This document shows positions 34,610 to 43,622 of a stretch of DNA of 64,000 nt, piece by piece; position 1 is the first letter of the stretch, and every line of letters begins with the position of its first letter. The notes under the pieces are model-generated. The model ran no database searches. It saw only the letters and a list, made by a program, of their open reading frames with translations, and was not told the DNA's origin. This DNA comes from Flavobacterium sp. LC2016-23. Lineage in GTDB: Bacteria; Bacteroidota; Bacteroidia; Flavobacteriales; Flavobacteriaceae. The stretch covers positions 41,329 to 105,328 of the forward strand of contig NZ_WKKE01000024.1 in assembly GCF_009674775.1 (NCBI RefSeq), read 5' to 3'. The translations under genes and the position numbers were made by a program.

Positions 34610-35635
34610 ATGGACGAACAGCGTAATAGGAATACAGGAGAAATACTTATTTATCAAAATACTGAAGGCAACATTAAAGTAGATGTTCGCCTGGAGGAAG
34701 AAACCGTTTGGCTAACGCAAGCGCAATTGTGTGAATTGTTTCAAAAATCTAAAGCAACAGTCAGTGAGCATATAAAAAATATTTTTGAAGAAGGAGAATT
34801 AATCGAAAATGTGGTTGTTCGGAAATCCCGAACAACCACTCAACATGGTGCTATTGCTGGGAAAACGCAGGAAGTTGAAGTAAATCTATACAACCTCGAT
34901 GTCATTATTTCTGTTGGTTATAGAGTAAAATCGCAGCAAGGAACACAATTCAGGATTTGGGCAACACAGCGTTTAAAAGAGTATATCATAAAAGGTTTCG
35001 CTCTAAATGATGATCGCTTTAAGTCGGGTACTTCAATGAATTATTTTAACGAATTGCAGCAACGCATTCGTGAGATCCGAATATCCGAAAAGTTCTTCTA
35101 CCAAAAAATAAAAGACATTTACACCACAAGTATCGATTATGATCCGAAAGACGAGAAAACAGTTTCATTTTTCAAAATTGTACAAAACAAACTCCTTTGG
35201 GCAATCTCACAAAATACAGCAGCTGAATTAGTCTACCGCAGAGTGGATGCCTCTTTACCCTTATTAGGTATGCAGTCTTTTGATAAAAAGGAAGCCAAAG
35301 CGGTTCAGAAAACAGATGTCAGCATCGCCAAAAAATATCTTAATGAAGATGAAATAAAACTTTTAGGACTACTGGTTGAGCAATATTTAGCATTTGCCGA
35401 GACGATGGCGCAACAACAAACTCCCATGTACATGAAAGACTGGGCAGAGCGCCTGGATAGTATTTTGCAGCTCAACGGAAGAGAATTGCTGTCGCATGCC
35501 GGAAAAATTACACATCAAATGGCATTGGATAAATCTAACGGGGAATTTGAAAAATTTAAAGAAGTTCGAAAAACAATAGAGATCGAACAGAGCCTGAAGG
35601 AAATTGAGGCAGATATTAAAAAATTGAAAAAATAA
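34610..35635 (+). CDS. RhuM-family protein
   Basis: The 341-residue protein has the RhuM family features: a start with ILIYQNTEGNIKVDVRLEEE and TVWLTQAQLCELFQKSKATV-like HTH (residues about 25-60), a middle VNLYNLDVIISVGYRVKSQQ segment and GTQFRIWATQRLKEYIIKGF, then a helical C-terminus. RhuM proteins are often found with type I R-M genes and were first named in a Salmonella pathogenicity island, but the biochemical role is unknown. The length is normal. It is bracketed by direct 54-bp repeats, which suggests it moved as a cassette. Confidence 0.9.
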   Translation: MDEQRNRNTGEILIYQNTEGNIKVDVRLEEETVWLTQAQLCELFQKSKATVSEHIKNIFEEGELIENVVVRKSRTTTQHGAIAGKTQEVEVNLYNLDVIISVGYRVKSQQGTQFRIWATQRLKEYIIKGFALNDDRFKSGTSMNYFNELQQRIREIRISEKFFYQKIKDIYTTSIDYDPKDEKTVSFFKIVQNKLLWAISQNTAAELVYRRVDASLPLLGMQSFDKKEAKAVQKTDVSIAKKYLNEDEIKLLGLLVEQYLAFAETMAQQQTPMYMKDWAERLDSILQLNGRELLSHAGKITHQMALDKSNGEFEKFKEVRKTIEIEQSLKEIEADIKKLKK

Positions 35636-35647
35636 CCTAAAAATACA

Positions 35648-35800
35648 ATGACTACCACAATACAGTCTGAAAAGCAAACCAAAGCACTTATTGATGTTAA
35701 AAGAGCGCAAAGTCAGTCCCGAAGGCTTTCGGGATTGCGGAGCGTTACCAATGAAAACTTAGCGGAGCGGAGCAAATTTATTAACCATTTCGTCAAATAA
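35648..35800 (+). pseudogene. 50-codon open frame spanning a REP-like repeat, probable gene remnant
   Basis: An ATG at 35648 opens a frame for MTTTIQSEKQTKALIDVKRA, then reads through repeat copy C (QSQSRRLSGLRSVTNENLAE) and ends RSKFINHFVK. The first 20 residues look like a genuine protein start, while the rest is translated repeat. I read it as the beginning of a gene interrupted by the repeat. It might alternatively be a small real gene. Confidence 0.35.
35704..35757 (+). repeat. 54-bp REP-like repeat, copy C
   Basis: The palindrome CCCGAAGGCTTTCGGG is inside a 54-base block nearly identical to copy B (three differences). It continues with CTTAGCGGAGCGGAGCAAA, which copy B lacks. Confidence 0.85.
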
Positions 35801-35805
35801 AAAAA

Positions 35806-36753
35806 ATGGATAAACCAAGAATAGCAGTTTTCGATGAATGGATTCCCTTCCATATTGGTACTGAAATAAAATTACCTGAAAATGATAATCCCATAAACTG
35901 GTCTGAATTTATCAATTCTCCAGAATTCCTTCTAACTTATGATAATGGAAGTAGAAAAGAGTATCGCTTACAAGATGAAAAAGCAATTGACGAAATTCAT
36001 AGGATCTTAAAATTTCAAACTTGTCCTATCTGTAAAAGTAAAATGGCTCCTCGTCCTCAAGATTTTAATGAACAAATATATATTTGTCTAACCTGTGGTT
36101 TTTGGGGAGGCAGAGGCAGCAGAATGGATAATGTGTCTTCAAAAATTGGTCTGCGGGGTGTGTTAGGAATTTATAAACCATTAGTACCATTACAAGATTC
36201 AACAACAGAATATCTTGTAAGTCATTTAAAAAAACATCCTGATCAGCTTCCTAATATCGGACCTAAACGTGCAGAAAAATTTGTTATGGACTTATTGTCA
36301 GATTATTTAAATTGTGAAGTTAAAAATGTGGGTGGATATAAAGATAAAGGGATTGATGGCTATATTATTAAAGGGGATGAAATTAGTTCAATAGTTCAAA
36401 TAAAATGGCGAGAAAACATGAACGGTGCTGAAAGCGTAAAAGTTATCAGAGAAGTTGCCGGTACTTTATTAGCGAGAGGTATTCCATCAGGAATTTTAGT
36501 TTCAAATAAAGACCATTTCTCAAAAGATGCAATTGAAGATGCCAATTTAATTTCTAAAAACGAAATAAATAAATTAGGAACAATGCAATTGGAGTTAATG
36601 GATTATCATAATATATTAGATATGCTAGAAATATCAAATACAAAACTTACAGATAAAATGAGAATAGAAGACTGGATTAATTTTGAGCAAGGACATCACG
36701 TATTTGATGGTGCCATGAGAATATCTGATGATTTCGTTAAAATGTTTAAATAA
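35806..36753 (+). CDS. Mrr-like restriction endonuclease with zinc ribbon
   Basis: The 315-residue protein has a four-cysteine zinc ribbon (CPICKSKM ... ICLTCGFWGG) near residues 75-105, a helix-hairpin-helix-like segment (QLPNIGPKRAEKFVMDLL) near 145, and an Mrr-type nuclease domain with GYKDKGIDGYIIKGDEISSI and VQIKWRE (D ... QxK, the Mrr variant of PD-(D/E)XK) near 185-210, then helices. Mrr-like enzymes cut modified DNA. It closes the defence island. Substrate preference cannot be read from the sequence. Confidence 0.85.
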   Translation: MDKPRIAVFDEWIPFHIGTEIKLPENDNPINWSEFINSPEFLLTYDNGSRKEYRLQDEKAIDEIHRILKFQTCPICKSKMAPRPQDFNEQIYICLTCGFWGGRGSRMDNVSSKIGLRGVLGIYKPLVPLQDSTTEYLVSHLKKHPDQLPNIGPKRAEKFVMDLLSDYLNCEVKNVGGYKDKGIDGYIIKGDEISSIVQIKWRENMNGAESVKVIREVAGTLLARGIPSGILVSNKDHFSKDAIEDANLISKNEINKLGTMQLELMDYHNILDMLEISNTKLTDKMRIEDWINFEQGHHVFDGAMRISDDFVKMFK

Positions 36754-36922
36754 TCAAATCTTCCTTTAACAGCTTTTACAAGGGTAATTGCTATTTTTTT
36801 GGATATTTTTTCTTCTGATTGAAAAAATAAAGAAACATTCTATTTGCGGTGAATAAACAACTTAATCACCGCATTTTTTGCGGAGAATAAGTAAAATATT
36901 TTTTAAATTAGTAAATCAATAA

Positions 36923-37948
36923 TTAGCTTTTACTTTTTTCAAAATAAAGATACTGTGTACCATTACTGACATTGCGAAAACGTATAATCGAATTGTTAAA
37001 CTCAAACAACTTCCAGCTGGTATTCAATTTGGCGAGTTCGGGGGAACTGAACGTAAGCTGAAATACCCTTACCCCATACTGTACGCTGCTTTGCCATTGT
37101 CCTGTTTCCGAAATTCCATTTTTGGTCGCTACAACCGACTGGTCATTAGCAAACACCAGGCAATAGCCGTTATAGGAAGCCGTTTTATCGGAATCGGCAA
37201 AATAATACGGAATTTCCCAGGAACCGCTGGTCAGGGTTGCCGTGAAATCGAGTGGCGTAATGTTGTTTTCGGGGCAGTAATCGATCGCGTATTGGATGGC
37301 ATTTTCGAAGTCGAGATTGTTCGTAATCGCTTTTGTCTGATTGTTGTAATCGGTAACCGAAATCGGATATTGCAGGGCGATATACTGGCTGGCGTTCAGG
37401 TTTTTGATAAAATTGAAAAAGGCCTGATCGCTGGCAATCGACACCGAACCGGCGATCTGATTGGCGCTGTTATAGGTATTGATCGTAATCGGATAGTTGA
37501 TATTGAGTCCGTTGATTTTGGATAACAGGTCCGGGTACATGTTCCAGTAATCGATTAGGTCCTTAAATTCTGTTTCGTTCGGAATCACTTTCTGGATGTA
37601 GTTGTAGTACACCATGGTGACCGGAAAAGTGATCCTGACAATATCATCATCGTAATTGTTCGCTTTGATATTGTCGACTACTTTTTGATAATCGGCAGTG
37701 GTGTTGACGGCAATGGTGGTGTTATTGACCGTCACGGTATACGGGAGTTTTATGGTACAGTACGTAGAGCCGTCGATGACATTGTCCTGCACGGTGGGTA
37801 CCATGGCCACCCTTTGCAGATAGGTGGTAAGCGGAGACGTATTGGTAACGGTTCCCTGTACATAATCGTTCTGCTCTTCTGAATCGCTCTGACAGCCAAA
37901 CAGGAACAGTACAACGACAATGGATAGATATTTTTGGAAAGGCAACAT
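36923..37948 (-). CDS. conserved flavobacterial lipoprotein of unknown function
   Basis: The 341-residue protein has a lipoprotein signal (LSIVVVLFLFGCQ, lipobox Cys at about residue 19) followed by an acidic linker. The rest repeats strands of the kind ITFPVTMVYYN, INYPITINTYNS and LQYPISVTDYNN, each followed by an F/DLI-type helix (EFKDLIDYWN, AFFNFIKNLN, DFENAIQYAI), so it seems built of three similar modules, plus a C-terminal lipocalin-like strand set. No function is known. It is transcribed divergently from the FecI-like operon and has a -7 match CAAATGTA/TACATTTG 14 bases upstream. Confidence 0.82.
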   Translation of the reverse strand: MLPFQKYLSIVVVLFLFGCQSDSEEQNDYVQGTVTNTSPLTTYLQRVAMVPTVQDNVIDGSTYCTIKLPYTVTVNNTTIAVNTTADYQKVVDNIKANNYDDDIVRITFPVTMVYYNYIQKVIPNETEFKDLIDYWNMYPDLLSKINGLNINYPITINTYNSANQIAGSVSIASDQAFFNFIKNLNASQYIALQYPISVTDYNNQTKAITNNLDFENAIQYAIDYCPENNITPLDFTATLTSGSWEIPYYFADSDKTASYNGYCLVFANDQSVVATKNGISETGQWQSSVQYGVRVFQLTFSSPELAKLNTSWKLFEFNNSIIRFRNVSNGTQYLYFEKSKS

Positions 37949-37961
37949 AGTGATATTTTTA

Positions 37962-37969
37962 CAAATGTA
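37962..37969 (-). promoter_or_regulatory. -7 promoter element of the lipoprotein gene
   Basis: The minus strand reads TACATTTG, matching TAnnTTTG, 14 bases before the ATG at 37948. No clear -33 element is seen. Confidence 0.45.
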
Positions 37970-38114
37970 ATAAAATTTAAGAAACTGTTTTTTAATAAAT
38001 TCGTCCTCAAAGGTTTCTGTCCCCTGGTATGTACTAATTTATCAAAAGGGAATAGTATTTATACTCCTATAGAACAATCTTATTTGCTTTTACCCTACTT
38101 ATACTAAAAACAAA

Positions 38115-38122
38115 TACTTTTG
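38115..38122 (+). promoter_or_regulatory. -7 promoter element of the sigma factor gene
   Basis: TACTTTTG matches TAnnTTTG and lies 24 bases before the ATG at 38146. Confidence 0.5.
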
Positions 38123-38145
38123 CAGCATACCAATTGAAAATTGAA

Positions 38146-38661
38146 ATGCCAGATCAGAACCAATCCAACACTTGTGATGAAATCGTTTTTTCGTCTTTTT
38201 TTAAAAGTCACGTCAAAGCGCTTCGGAATTTTCTTTTTTATAAATTTGGCAATAGCGACCAGGCTGAAGATGTCGCCCAGGAAGCTTTTGTAAAGCTCTG
38301 GCAAAACTGTGCCTCGGTACCGCTGGAAAAGGCGAAGTCGTATCTGTATACCATTGCCAACAACAGCAGCCTGAATGCCATAGCCCACCAGAAAGTGGTT
38401 TTGCGCTATGAAAAAGATTTTACAGGCCTCGATAAAACCAATGAAAACCCCGAATACCTGCTGGAGGAAAAACAGTTTCAGGCCAAACTCCTGAAAGCGA
38501 TTGAAAACCTGAACGAAAAACAGCGTGTTGCTTTTCTGATGCACCGGATTGACGGAAAAAAATACAGTGAAATTGCCCTGGAGCTCGACCTGAGCGTCAA
38601 GGCCGTAGAAAAACGCATTCATCTGGCTTTGTTAAGCCTGCGTAAAGAAATAGATTTATAA
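38146..38661 (+). CDS. FecI-like ECF sigma factor
   Basis: The ATG at 38146 (MPDQNQSNTCDEIVFSSFFK) is preferred over an upstream TTG at 38134. The 171-residue protein has sigma region 2 with FLFYKFGNSDQAEDVAQEAF and VKLWQNC, and region 4 with LNEKQRVAFLMHRIDGKKYS followed by EIALELDLSVKAVEKRIHLA, the normal ECF pattern. It is followed by fecR and a TonB receptor gene on the same strand, forming a surface-signalling unit. Codon use is richer in G+C than in the defence island on its left. Confidence 0.94.
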   Translation: MPDQNQSNTCDEIVFSSFFKSHVKALRNFLFYKFGNSDQAEDVAQEAFVKLWQNCASVPLEKAKSYLYTIANNSSLNAIAHQKVVLRYEKDFTGLDKTNENPEYLLEEKQFQAKLLKAIENLNEKQRVAFLMHRIDGKKYSEIALELDLSVKAVEKRIHLALLSLRKEIDL

Positions 38662-38711
38662 AAGTAGGGTAAATGGAATCCCGATTGTTTTACTAACATA
38701 ATACGAGTACA

Positions 38712-39611
38712 ATGAAAGAAAATCGCTTATTGGCAAAATGGCTCAGCAATGATTTGACTGAAGCCGAATTGGCCGAATTTAAGGCAAGTCCCGATTTTGA
38801 AAAATACGAGAAGATCAAAAGGTACACGGAGCATCTGGAGGTGGGTGAACTGGACGAAAATGCGATGCTGTCGAACATACTGGCGCAGAAAAAAGCAAAT
38901 CCGAAAGTGGTTCCCTTACATAAAAAATGGGTCTTTCGTGCTGCAGCTATTTTTGTACTGGCACTTGGAATTACCCTGGTGATGCAATTTATACTGCCAC
39001 AGACGCAAACGGCCGGTTTGGGAGAAAAAACCACTTTTTCGTTACCGGATCACTCGGAAGTAGTCCTGAATTCCGGTTCTGAAATACAGTATAAAAAATG
39101 GAATTGGGACCACCACAGGCATCTCGAACTACAAGGAGAAGCCTATTTCAGGGTGGCCAAAGGCCGACGCTTTGAGGTACAGACCCATCTTGGAAAAGTA
39201 ACGGTTTTAGGGACTCATTTTAACGTGAAGGCCCGTAAAAACAGGTTTGATGTGGTGTGTTACGAAGGAAGGGTAAAAGTAAATTATGGCAATACCCAAA
39301 TGCTGCTGACCCACGGACAGGGGGTTCGTTTTGAAAACGGAAAACAACTGAAAAGAAACATACAGGCCGCACAACCGGAATGGATGGACAATGAGATTAG
39401 TTTTTATCAGGAAAACATCCAAAGCCTCTTAGACGAAGTACAAAGGCAATACAACATTTCCATAGAATTGCATACCAAAGATACGACCGCTTTGTTTACC
39501 GGAAAATTACCTGCCCACGATCTGGAGGTAGCTTTGCAGATTATTAGTACCACCTGTCATTTAAAAGCCACAAAAGGCCCTGATAATAAAATAATTTTTG
39601 ACGAAAAATAA
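38712..39611 (+). CDS. FecR-family anti-sigma factor
   Basis: The 299-residue protein has an N-terminal cytoplasmic domain (LLAKWLSNDLTEAELAEFKA), one membrane span around residues 77-97 (VFRAAAIFVLALGITLVMQF), and the FecR domain with TTFSLPDHSEVVLNSGSEIQ, LQGEAYFRVAKGRRFEV and VLGTHFNVKARK, then an STN-like C-terminus (QSLLDEVQRQYNISIEL). It begins 50 bases after the sigma gene, and its stop codon touches the receptor start, so all three are co-transcribed. Confidence 0.94.
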   Translation: MKENRLLAKWLSNDLTEAELAEFKASPDFEKYEKIKRYTEHLEVGELDENAMLSNILAQKKANPKVVPLHKKWVFRAAAIFVLALGITLVMQFILPQTQTAGLGEKTTFSLPDHSEVVLNSGSEIQYKKWNWDHHRHLELQGEAYFRVAKGRRFEVQTHLGKVTVLGTHFNVKARKNRFDVVCYEGRVKVNYGNTQMLLTHGQGVRFENGKQLKRNIQAAQPEWMDNEISFYQENIQSLLDEVQRQYNISIELHTKDTTALFTGKLPAHDLEVALQIISTTCHLKATKGPDNKIIFDEK

Positions 39612-42143
39612 ATGTTGCTCCCCAAACAAGTTCATTTTTTGTTTCTCCCCTTTTTCCTTGTCCTGAACCTTTTTGCTCAGGACAAAGGAAAAGTCATGCC
39701 TTTTCAGAAAATCATCATTGCGATCGAGCAGCAGCATCAGGTGAGTTTCAACTATACCGAAGACCTTATTGCCGGACTGCAATGCGTTCCGCCCAAAAAA
39801 TCATTTTCGCTAGACCAGAAACTACACTACCTGGCGCAGAAAACGCATTTGTCTTTTGAAAATATCGGCAACCGCTTTATTAATATTTATAAGAAGGAAA
39901 ATACAGCTCCGCTGCTCTGTGGTTACGTTTTTGGTGCCGCAGATCATAAACCGATTGAAAACGCCAATATCAGCTTACCGAATGGGACACAGATTGCCAC
40001 GGATTTTAACGGGTATTTTGAGTTGGGTCAAGGCGAGGTCACTGCTTTTGGCGTCAGTCATGTGGGGTTTGTCTCCCAAAAAATTACGTCTGTTCATCCT
40101 GATGAAAATTGCCTGCAAATCTTTCTGGAACCCGAAATTACGGAACTCGAAGAAATCAGGGCCAGTGCGGTGCTGGCTTCGGGCATTTCCAAAAATACCG
40201 ATGGTTCTTTTGAAATCAAACCCAAGAAGTTCGGGATCCTGCCTGGGCTTATCGAACCCGATGCCTTGCAGACCATGCAGCAGATTCCGGGCGTGAACAG
40301 TCTGGACGAAAGTGTGTCGAGCATCAACGTGCGCGGCGGTACGCACGACCAGAATTTGTTTTTGTGGAACGGCATACGCATGTTTCAAACCGGACATTTT
40401 TTTGGTTTAATCTCGGTTTTCAATCCGAATCTGGCACACACCATTTCGATCTATAAAAACGGAAGTTCGGCTTTTTACGGCGAAAGTGTTTCGAGTGTGG
40501 TCGCGATTTCTTCCACTCCGGAAACCACAGAAAAAAATAGTTTCAGTGCCGGAATCAATATGATTAATGCCGATGTGTACGGCAAGTACAACCTTTCGAA
40601 AAAGAGTTACATCGAAATTTCGGCCCGTAAATCGATTACTGATTTTGTAGAAACCCCCACCTACAAGGAATATTTTAATAAAGTATTTCAGAACACTACC
40701 ATTACCGATTTTGCCCAAAACCAGGATGTCGATTATAAGAGTGACAAAAAATTCGGTTTTTATGACGCCACGCTGAAATACGCCCAGAAAATTGGCTCCA
40801 AAGACCAGATCGTACTGGACTTGATTACGATAAAAGACAATCTTGAAGTTTTTCAGAGTGCCACTTTCTATGCCATCAACCGATCGGAAAACAATGTGCT
40901 GCGCCAGCAGAATTACGGCGGTAATTTGTCGTGGAAAAGAAACTGGAATCCCTTTAATACGACTAAAATTAATATCTACAACTCGACTTACGAGCTGGTG
41001 GGCAACCAGAAAACGACCAATGCCAACCAGACCGTGATTCAGGAAAATACGGTAAACAATAATGGGTTTAATGTAGAAAATAATCATACCCTTACGTCTA
41101 AATTTAGTTTTAACAATGGGTATCAGTACAACGAAATAGGCATTACCAACTTAGAACAGGTGACGAATCCGGATTTCTTCCGCAGGGTCAAAGATGTCCT
41201 GAGAACCCATGCCCTGATTCTGGAGGGAAAATACAATGATACCCTCTCCCGACTCTCGCTGAAGGCCGGAGCGCGTTTTAATTATATTGAAAAGTTTCAA
41301 AAATACAGGGTAGAACCACGCCTGCAAGTACGCTACGAGATCAGTAAAAGCGTTAGTATCGAACTGCTGGGCGAACTGAAAAGCCAGAATTCACAACAAA
41401 TTATTGATCTGCAGAAAGATTATTTCGGCATTGAAAAAAGACGCTGGATCATCTCCAATAATACTACTGTCCCAATTCAGCGAAGCAAACAGCTTTCGCT
41501 TAATGTATTTTATAAAGAAAACGACTGGCTGCTGGATATCGAAAATTTTTATAAAAAGGTCAACGGCATCACTACTTCGAGCCAGGGTTTTCAGAACCAG
41601 CTGGAGTTTGTGCGTACCACGGGCGATTATGAGGTTTTGGGAACCGAATTCCTGATCCAGAAAAAAATCAACCACTTCCTGACCTGGTTCAGTTATACCT
41701 ACAATAAAAACAATTATCATTTTCCGGATTATGAATACCCTACTTTTCCGAACAATTTTGAGCTGACGCATACTTTGTCGTGGGCCGCTATTTATGAGAA
41801 AAACAATTTTAAGATTGCCCTGGGCACCAAATGGTCTTCCGGCAGGCCCAAAACCGCTGCCGATCTTTCGCAAATAGATCCTTCAGCTCCTGTACTGGTA
41901 TACAACAAACCCAACAATACCAACCTGCATATCTTTTCGCAGGTGAACCTTTCGGCTACCTACAAGTGGGAAACAACGAATGGCATTCAGTACAAAGCAG
42001 GCCTCTCGATCCTGAATATCCTGAACCGCAAAAACGAAATCAGCGAATATTACCGCATCAGTTCCCTCACCAATTCCATCGAGGAAGTGGAAACTTTCGC
42101 ACTGCAAAGAACTCCGAATGTAAGTTTCAGGGTTTCTTTATAA
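39612..42143 (+). CDS. TonB-dependent receptor with STN domain (FecA-like signalling receptor)
   Basis: The 843-residue protein has a signal peptide (MLLPKQVHFLFLPFFLVLNL), an STN-like domain (FQKIIIAIEQQHQVSFNYTE, about 30-95), a carboxypeptidase-D-like domain (LCGYVFGAADHKPIENANIS, about 100-190) and a plug (MQQIPGVNSLDESVSSINVR and GGTHDQNLFLWNGIRM, about 225-260), followed by a long beta-barrel ending LQRTPNVSFRVSL. The STN domain and the upstream sigma/FecR genes show that it senses its own ligand. No SusD partner is present. Ligand is unknown; citrate- or siderophore-iron is possible. Confidence 0.93.
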   Translation: MLLPKQVHFLFLPFFLVLNLFAQDKGKVMPFQKIIIAIEQQHQVSFNYTEDLIAGLQCVPPKKSFSLDQKLHYLAQKTHLSFENIGNRFINIYKKENTAPLLCGYVFGAADHKPIENANISLPNGTQIATDFNGYFELGQGEVTAFGVSHVGFVSQKITSVHPDENCLQIFLEPEITELEEIRASAVLASGISKNTDGSFEIKPKKFGILPGLIEPDALQTMQQIPGVNSLDESVSSINVRGGTHDQNLFLWNGIRMFQTGHFFGLISVFNPNLAHTISIYKNGSSAFYGESVSSVVAISSTPETTEKNSFSAGINMINADVYGKYNLSKKSYIEISARKSITDFVETPTYKEYFNKVFQNTTITDFAQNQDVDYKSDKKFGFYDATLKYAQKIGSKDQIVLDLITIKDNLEVFQSATFYAINRSENNVLRQQNYGGNLSWKRNWNPFNTTKINIYNSTYELVGNQKTTNANQTVIQENTVNNNGFNVENNHTLTSKFSFNNGYQYNEIGITNLEQVTNPDFFRRVKDVLRTHALILEGKYNDTLSRLSLKAGARFNYIEKFQKYRVEPRLQVRYEISKSVSIELLGELKSQNSQQIIDLQKDYFGIEKRRWIISNNTTVPIQRSKQLSLNVFYKENDWLLDIENFYKKVNGITTSSQGFQNQLEFVRTTGDYEVLGTEFLIQKKINHFLTWFSYTYNKNNYHFPDYEYPTFPNNFELTHTLSWAAIYEKNNFKIALGTKWSSGRPKTAADLSQIDPSAPVLVYNKPNNTNLHIFSQVNLSATYKWETTNGIQYKAGLSILNILNRKNEISEYYRISSLTNSIEEVETFALQRTPNVSFRVSL

Positions 42144-42246
42144 GCCTGTATTCCAACTATTTGTAAAGCTTTACTTCCCTTTTTTTACTTTTTTTCAATA
42201 AAACATCAATTCTTTGGTAGGGTAATCTGCTATGAGGCTGTTTTAT

Positions 42247-42565
42247 TGTTGTTGGTTGTTTGTTATTAGTTGTTAGTTCGATGTGAAAAGTTCTAAGTTT
42301 TTAGTCCTTAGCTCTTAGTCCTTAGTTCATGGTGCTGAAAAGTGAATATAGAGTAGAGAGCAAAGAGTATAGAGCAAAGAGTATAGAGCAAAGAGTATAG
42401 AGCAAAGAGTATAGAGCAAAGAATATAGAACTCAGACTGATCCCAATAGCTATCTGGACAGACTAAAAACCAACAACTAAAAACTAAGGACTAAAAACTA
42501 AGGACTAAGAACTAAAAACTAAAAACTAAGGACTAAAAACTAAAAACTAACAACCAACAACAATT
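42247..42565. repeat. intergenic low-complexity region with tandem 14-mers and long inverted arms
   Basis: The left part (GTTGTTGGTTGTTTGTTATTAGTTG) and the end (CTAAAAACTAACAACCAACAAC) are inverse complements, as are the repeats of CTTAGTCCTTAG and CTAAGGACTAAG. Between them a 14-base unit, CAAAGAGTATAGAG, is repeated about five times at 42356-42420. The 450 bases between the receptor and the next gene hold nothing else. Confidence 0.85.
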
Positions 42566-42591
42566 ACAAATAAGTTAAAATTTTAAAACCC

Positions 42592-43503
42592 ATGAAATCA
42601 AAACAAATTACATTAGCATTCGTTGCGCTTATCGCAACCACCTTTTTTGTAAGCTGCAGCAGTGACAGCGGCAGTGATACTCCTGTTACTACTCCGCCTG
42701 TTACTGTCGTTAAAAAAGAAATTTCCCTTTCTACCAGTGCTACTTTAGGTTCTTACCTTTCGGATAAAGACGGAAGATCTTTGTATTTTTTCGCGACAGA
42801 TGCCAACGGACAAGCCTCTTGTACCGGCGGATGTGAAGCATTATGGCCTGCTTTTAATGTCGATAATTTAACGGCTGATAAATTAGGTGACGGACTAAAC
42901 TTAGCTGATTTTGGAACGATTACTACTGCTTCTGCCAAAAAACAGGTTACTTATAAAGGCTGGCCGTTGTATTACTATGCACCTCTTTCTTCGGGTGACG
43001 GGTATGGCGGTGCCGGAACGAATGTACCGGAAGCGGCAGGTAAAACAACCGGTGACGGTGTTGGCGGTATCTGGTTTATTGCCAAACCCGATTATTCGAT
43101 TCTGTTGGTACGAAGCCAGCTGGTAGGACATGATGGTAAAAACTACAAATCGGATTATACGGTGGGCGATGGTGTAACGACCTATTTTACAGACGCAAAA
43201 GGAATCACCCTGTATACGTTTAAGAACGATAATTTCAAGAAAAACAATTTTACAAAAGCTGATTTCTCCAACAATGCGGTTTGGCCGATCTATGAAACCG
43301 ACAAAATCGTGGTGCCTTCTGTTCTGGACAAAACTAAATTTTCTGTGATTACCGTATTTGGTAAATCGCAACTGGTGTACAATGGCTGGCCTTTGTATTA
43401 CTTCGGACAGGATGCCAACGTAAGAGGCGCTAATAAAGGAATCAGTTTCCCTAGTCCGGGCGTTTGGCCGGTACCGGTGAAAGATTCGCCGCTGGCCATC
43501 TAA
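42592..43503 (+). CDS. lipoprotein with duplicated YxFxxD-type domain (COG4315-like)
   Basis: The 303-residue protein starts with a lipobox signal (FVALIATTFFVSCSSDSG). Each half contains a copy of the predicted lipoprotein domain: first LSDKDGRSLYFFATDANGQA then CTGGCEALWPAFNV and YKGWPLYYYAPL; second FTDAKGITLYTFKNDN, NNAVWPIYETDK and YNGWPLYYFGQD. Members of this family are periplasmic or outer-membrane proteins of unknown biochemistry. It heads a run of plus-strand envelope genes including an OB-fold protein, DUF5777, cytochrome c and YceI. Confidence 0.9.
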   Translation: MKSKQITLAFVALIATTFFVSCSSDSGSDTPVTTPPVTVVKKEISLSTSATLGSYLSDKDGRSLYFFATDANGQASCTGGCEALWPAFNVDNLTADKLGDGLNLADFGTITTASAKKQVTYKGWPLYYYAPLSSGDGYGGAGTNVPEAAGKTTGDGVGGIWFIAKPDYSILLVRSQLVGHDGKNYKSDYTVGDGVTTYFTDAKGITLYTFKNDNFKKNNFTKADFSNNAVWPIYETDKIVVPSVLDKTKFSVITVFGKSQLVYNGWPLYYFGQDANVRGANKGISFPSPGVWPVPVKDSPLAI

Positions 43504-43622
43504 GCCGATTCGTTTTAAAATATTCTGCAACACCAATCTCTATTTCAGATGGGCCTGGTTTTTACCGGGCTGGTCTGAGATAAAAAAAAGTACGGGTGCT
43601 GCCTGACCATTAAAGCATTATT

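Noticed and set aside
37091..37525. 144-codon plus-strand open frame opposite the lipoprotein gene
   Set aside because: It is a shadow of the conserved lipoprotein gene; the minus-strand product has a lipobox and modular repeats.
40407..41087. 226-codon minus-strand open frame inside the TonB receptor gene
   Set aside because: It is a shadow of the receptor barrel coding sequence and has no family features.
42346..42427. Possible CRISPR array from short tandem repeats
   Set aside because: The 14-base units are contiguous with no unique spacers and no cas genes are near; it is a simple tandem repeat. The same applies to 55832-56012.
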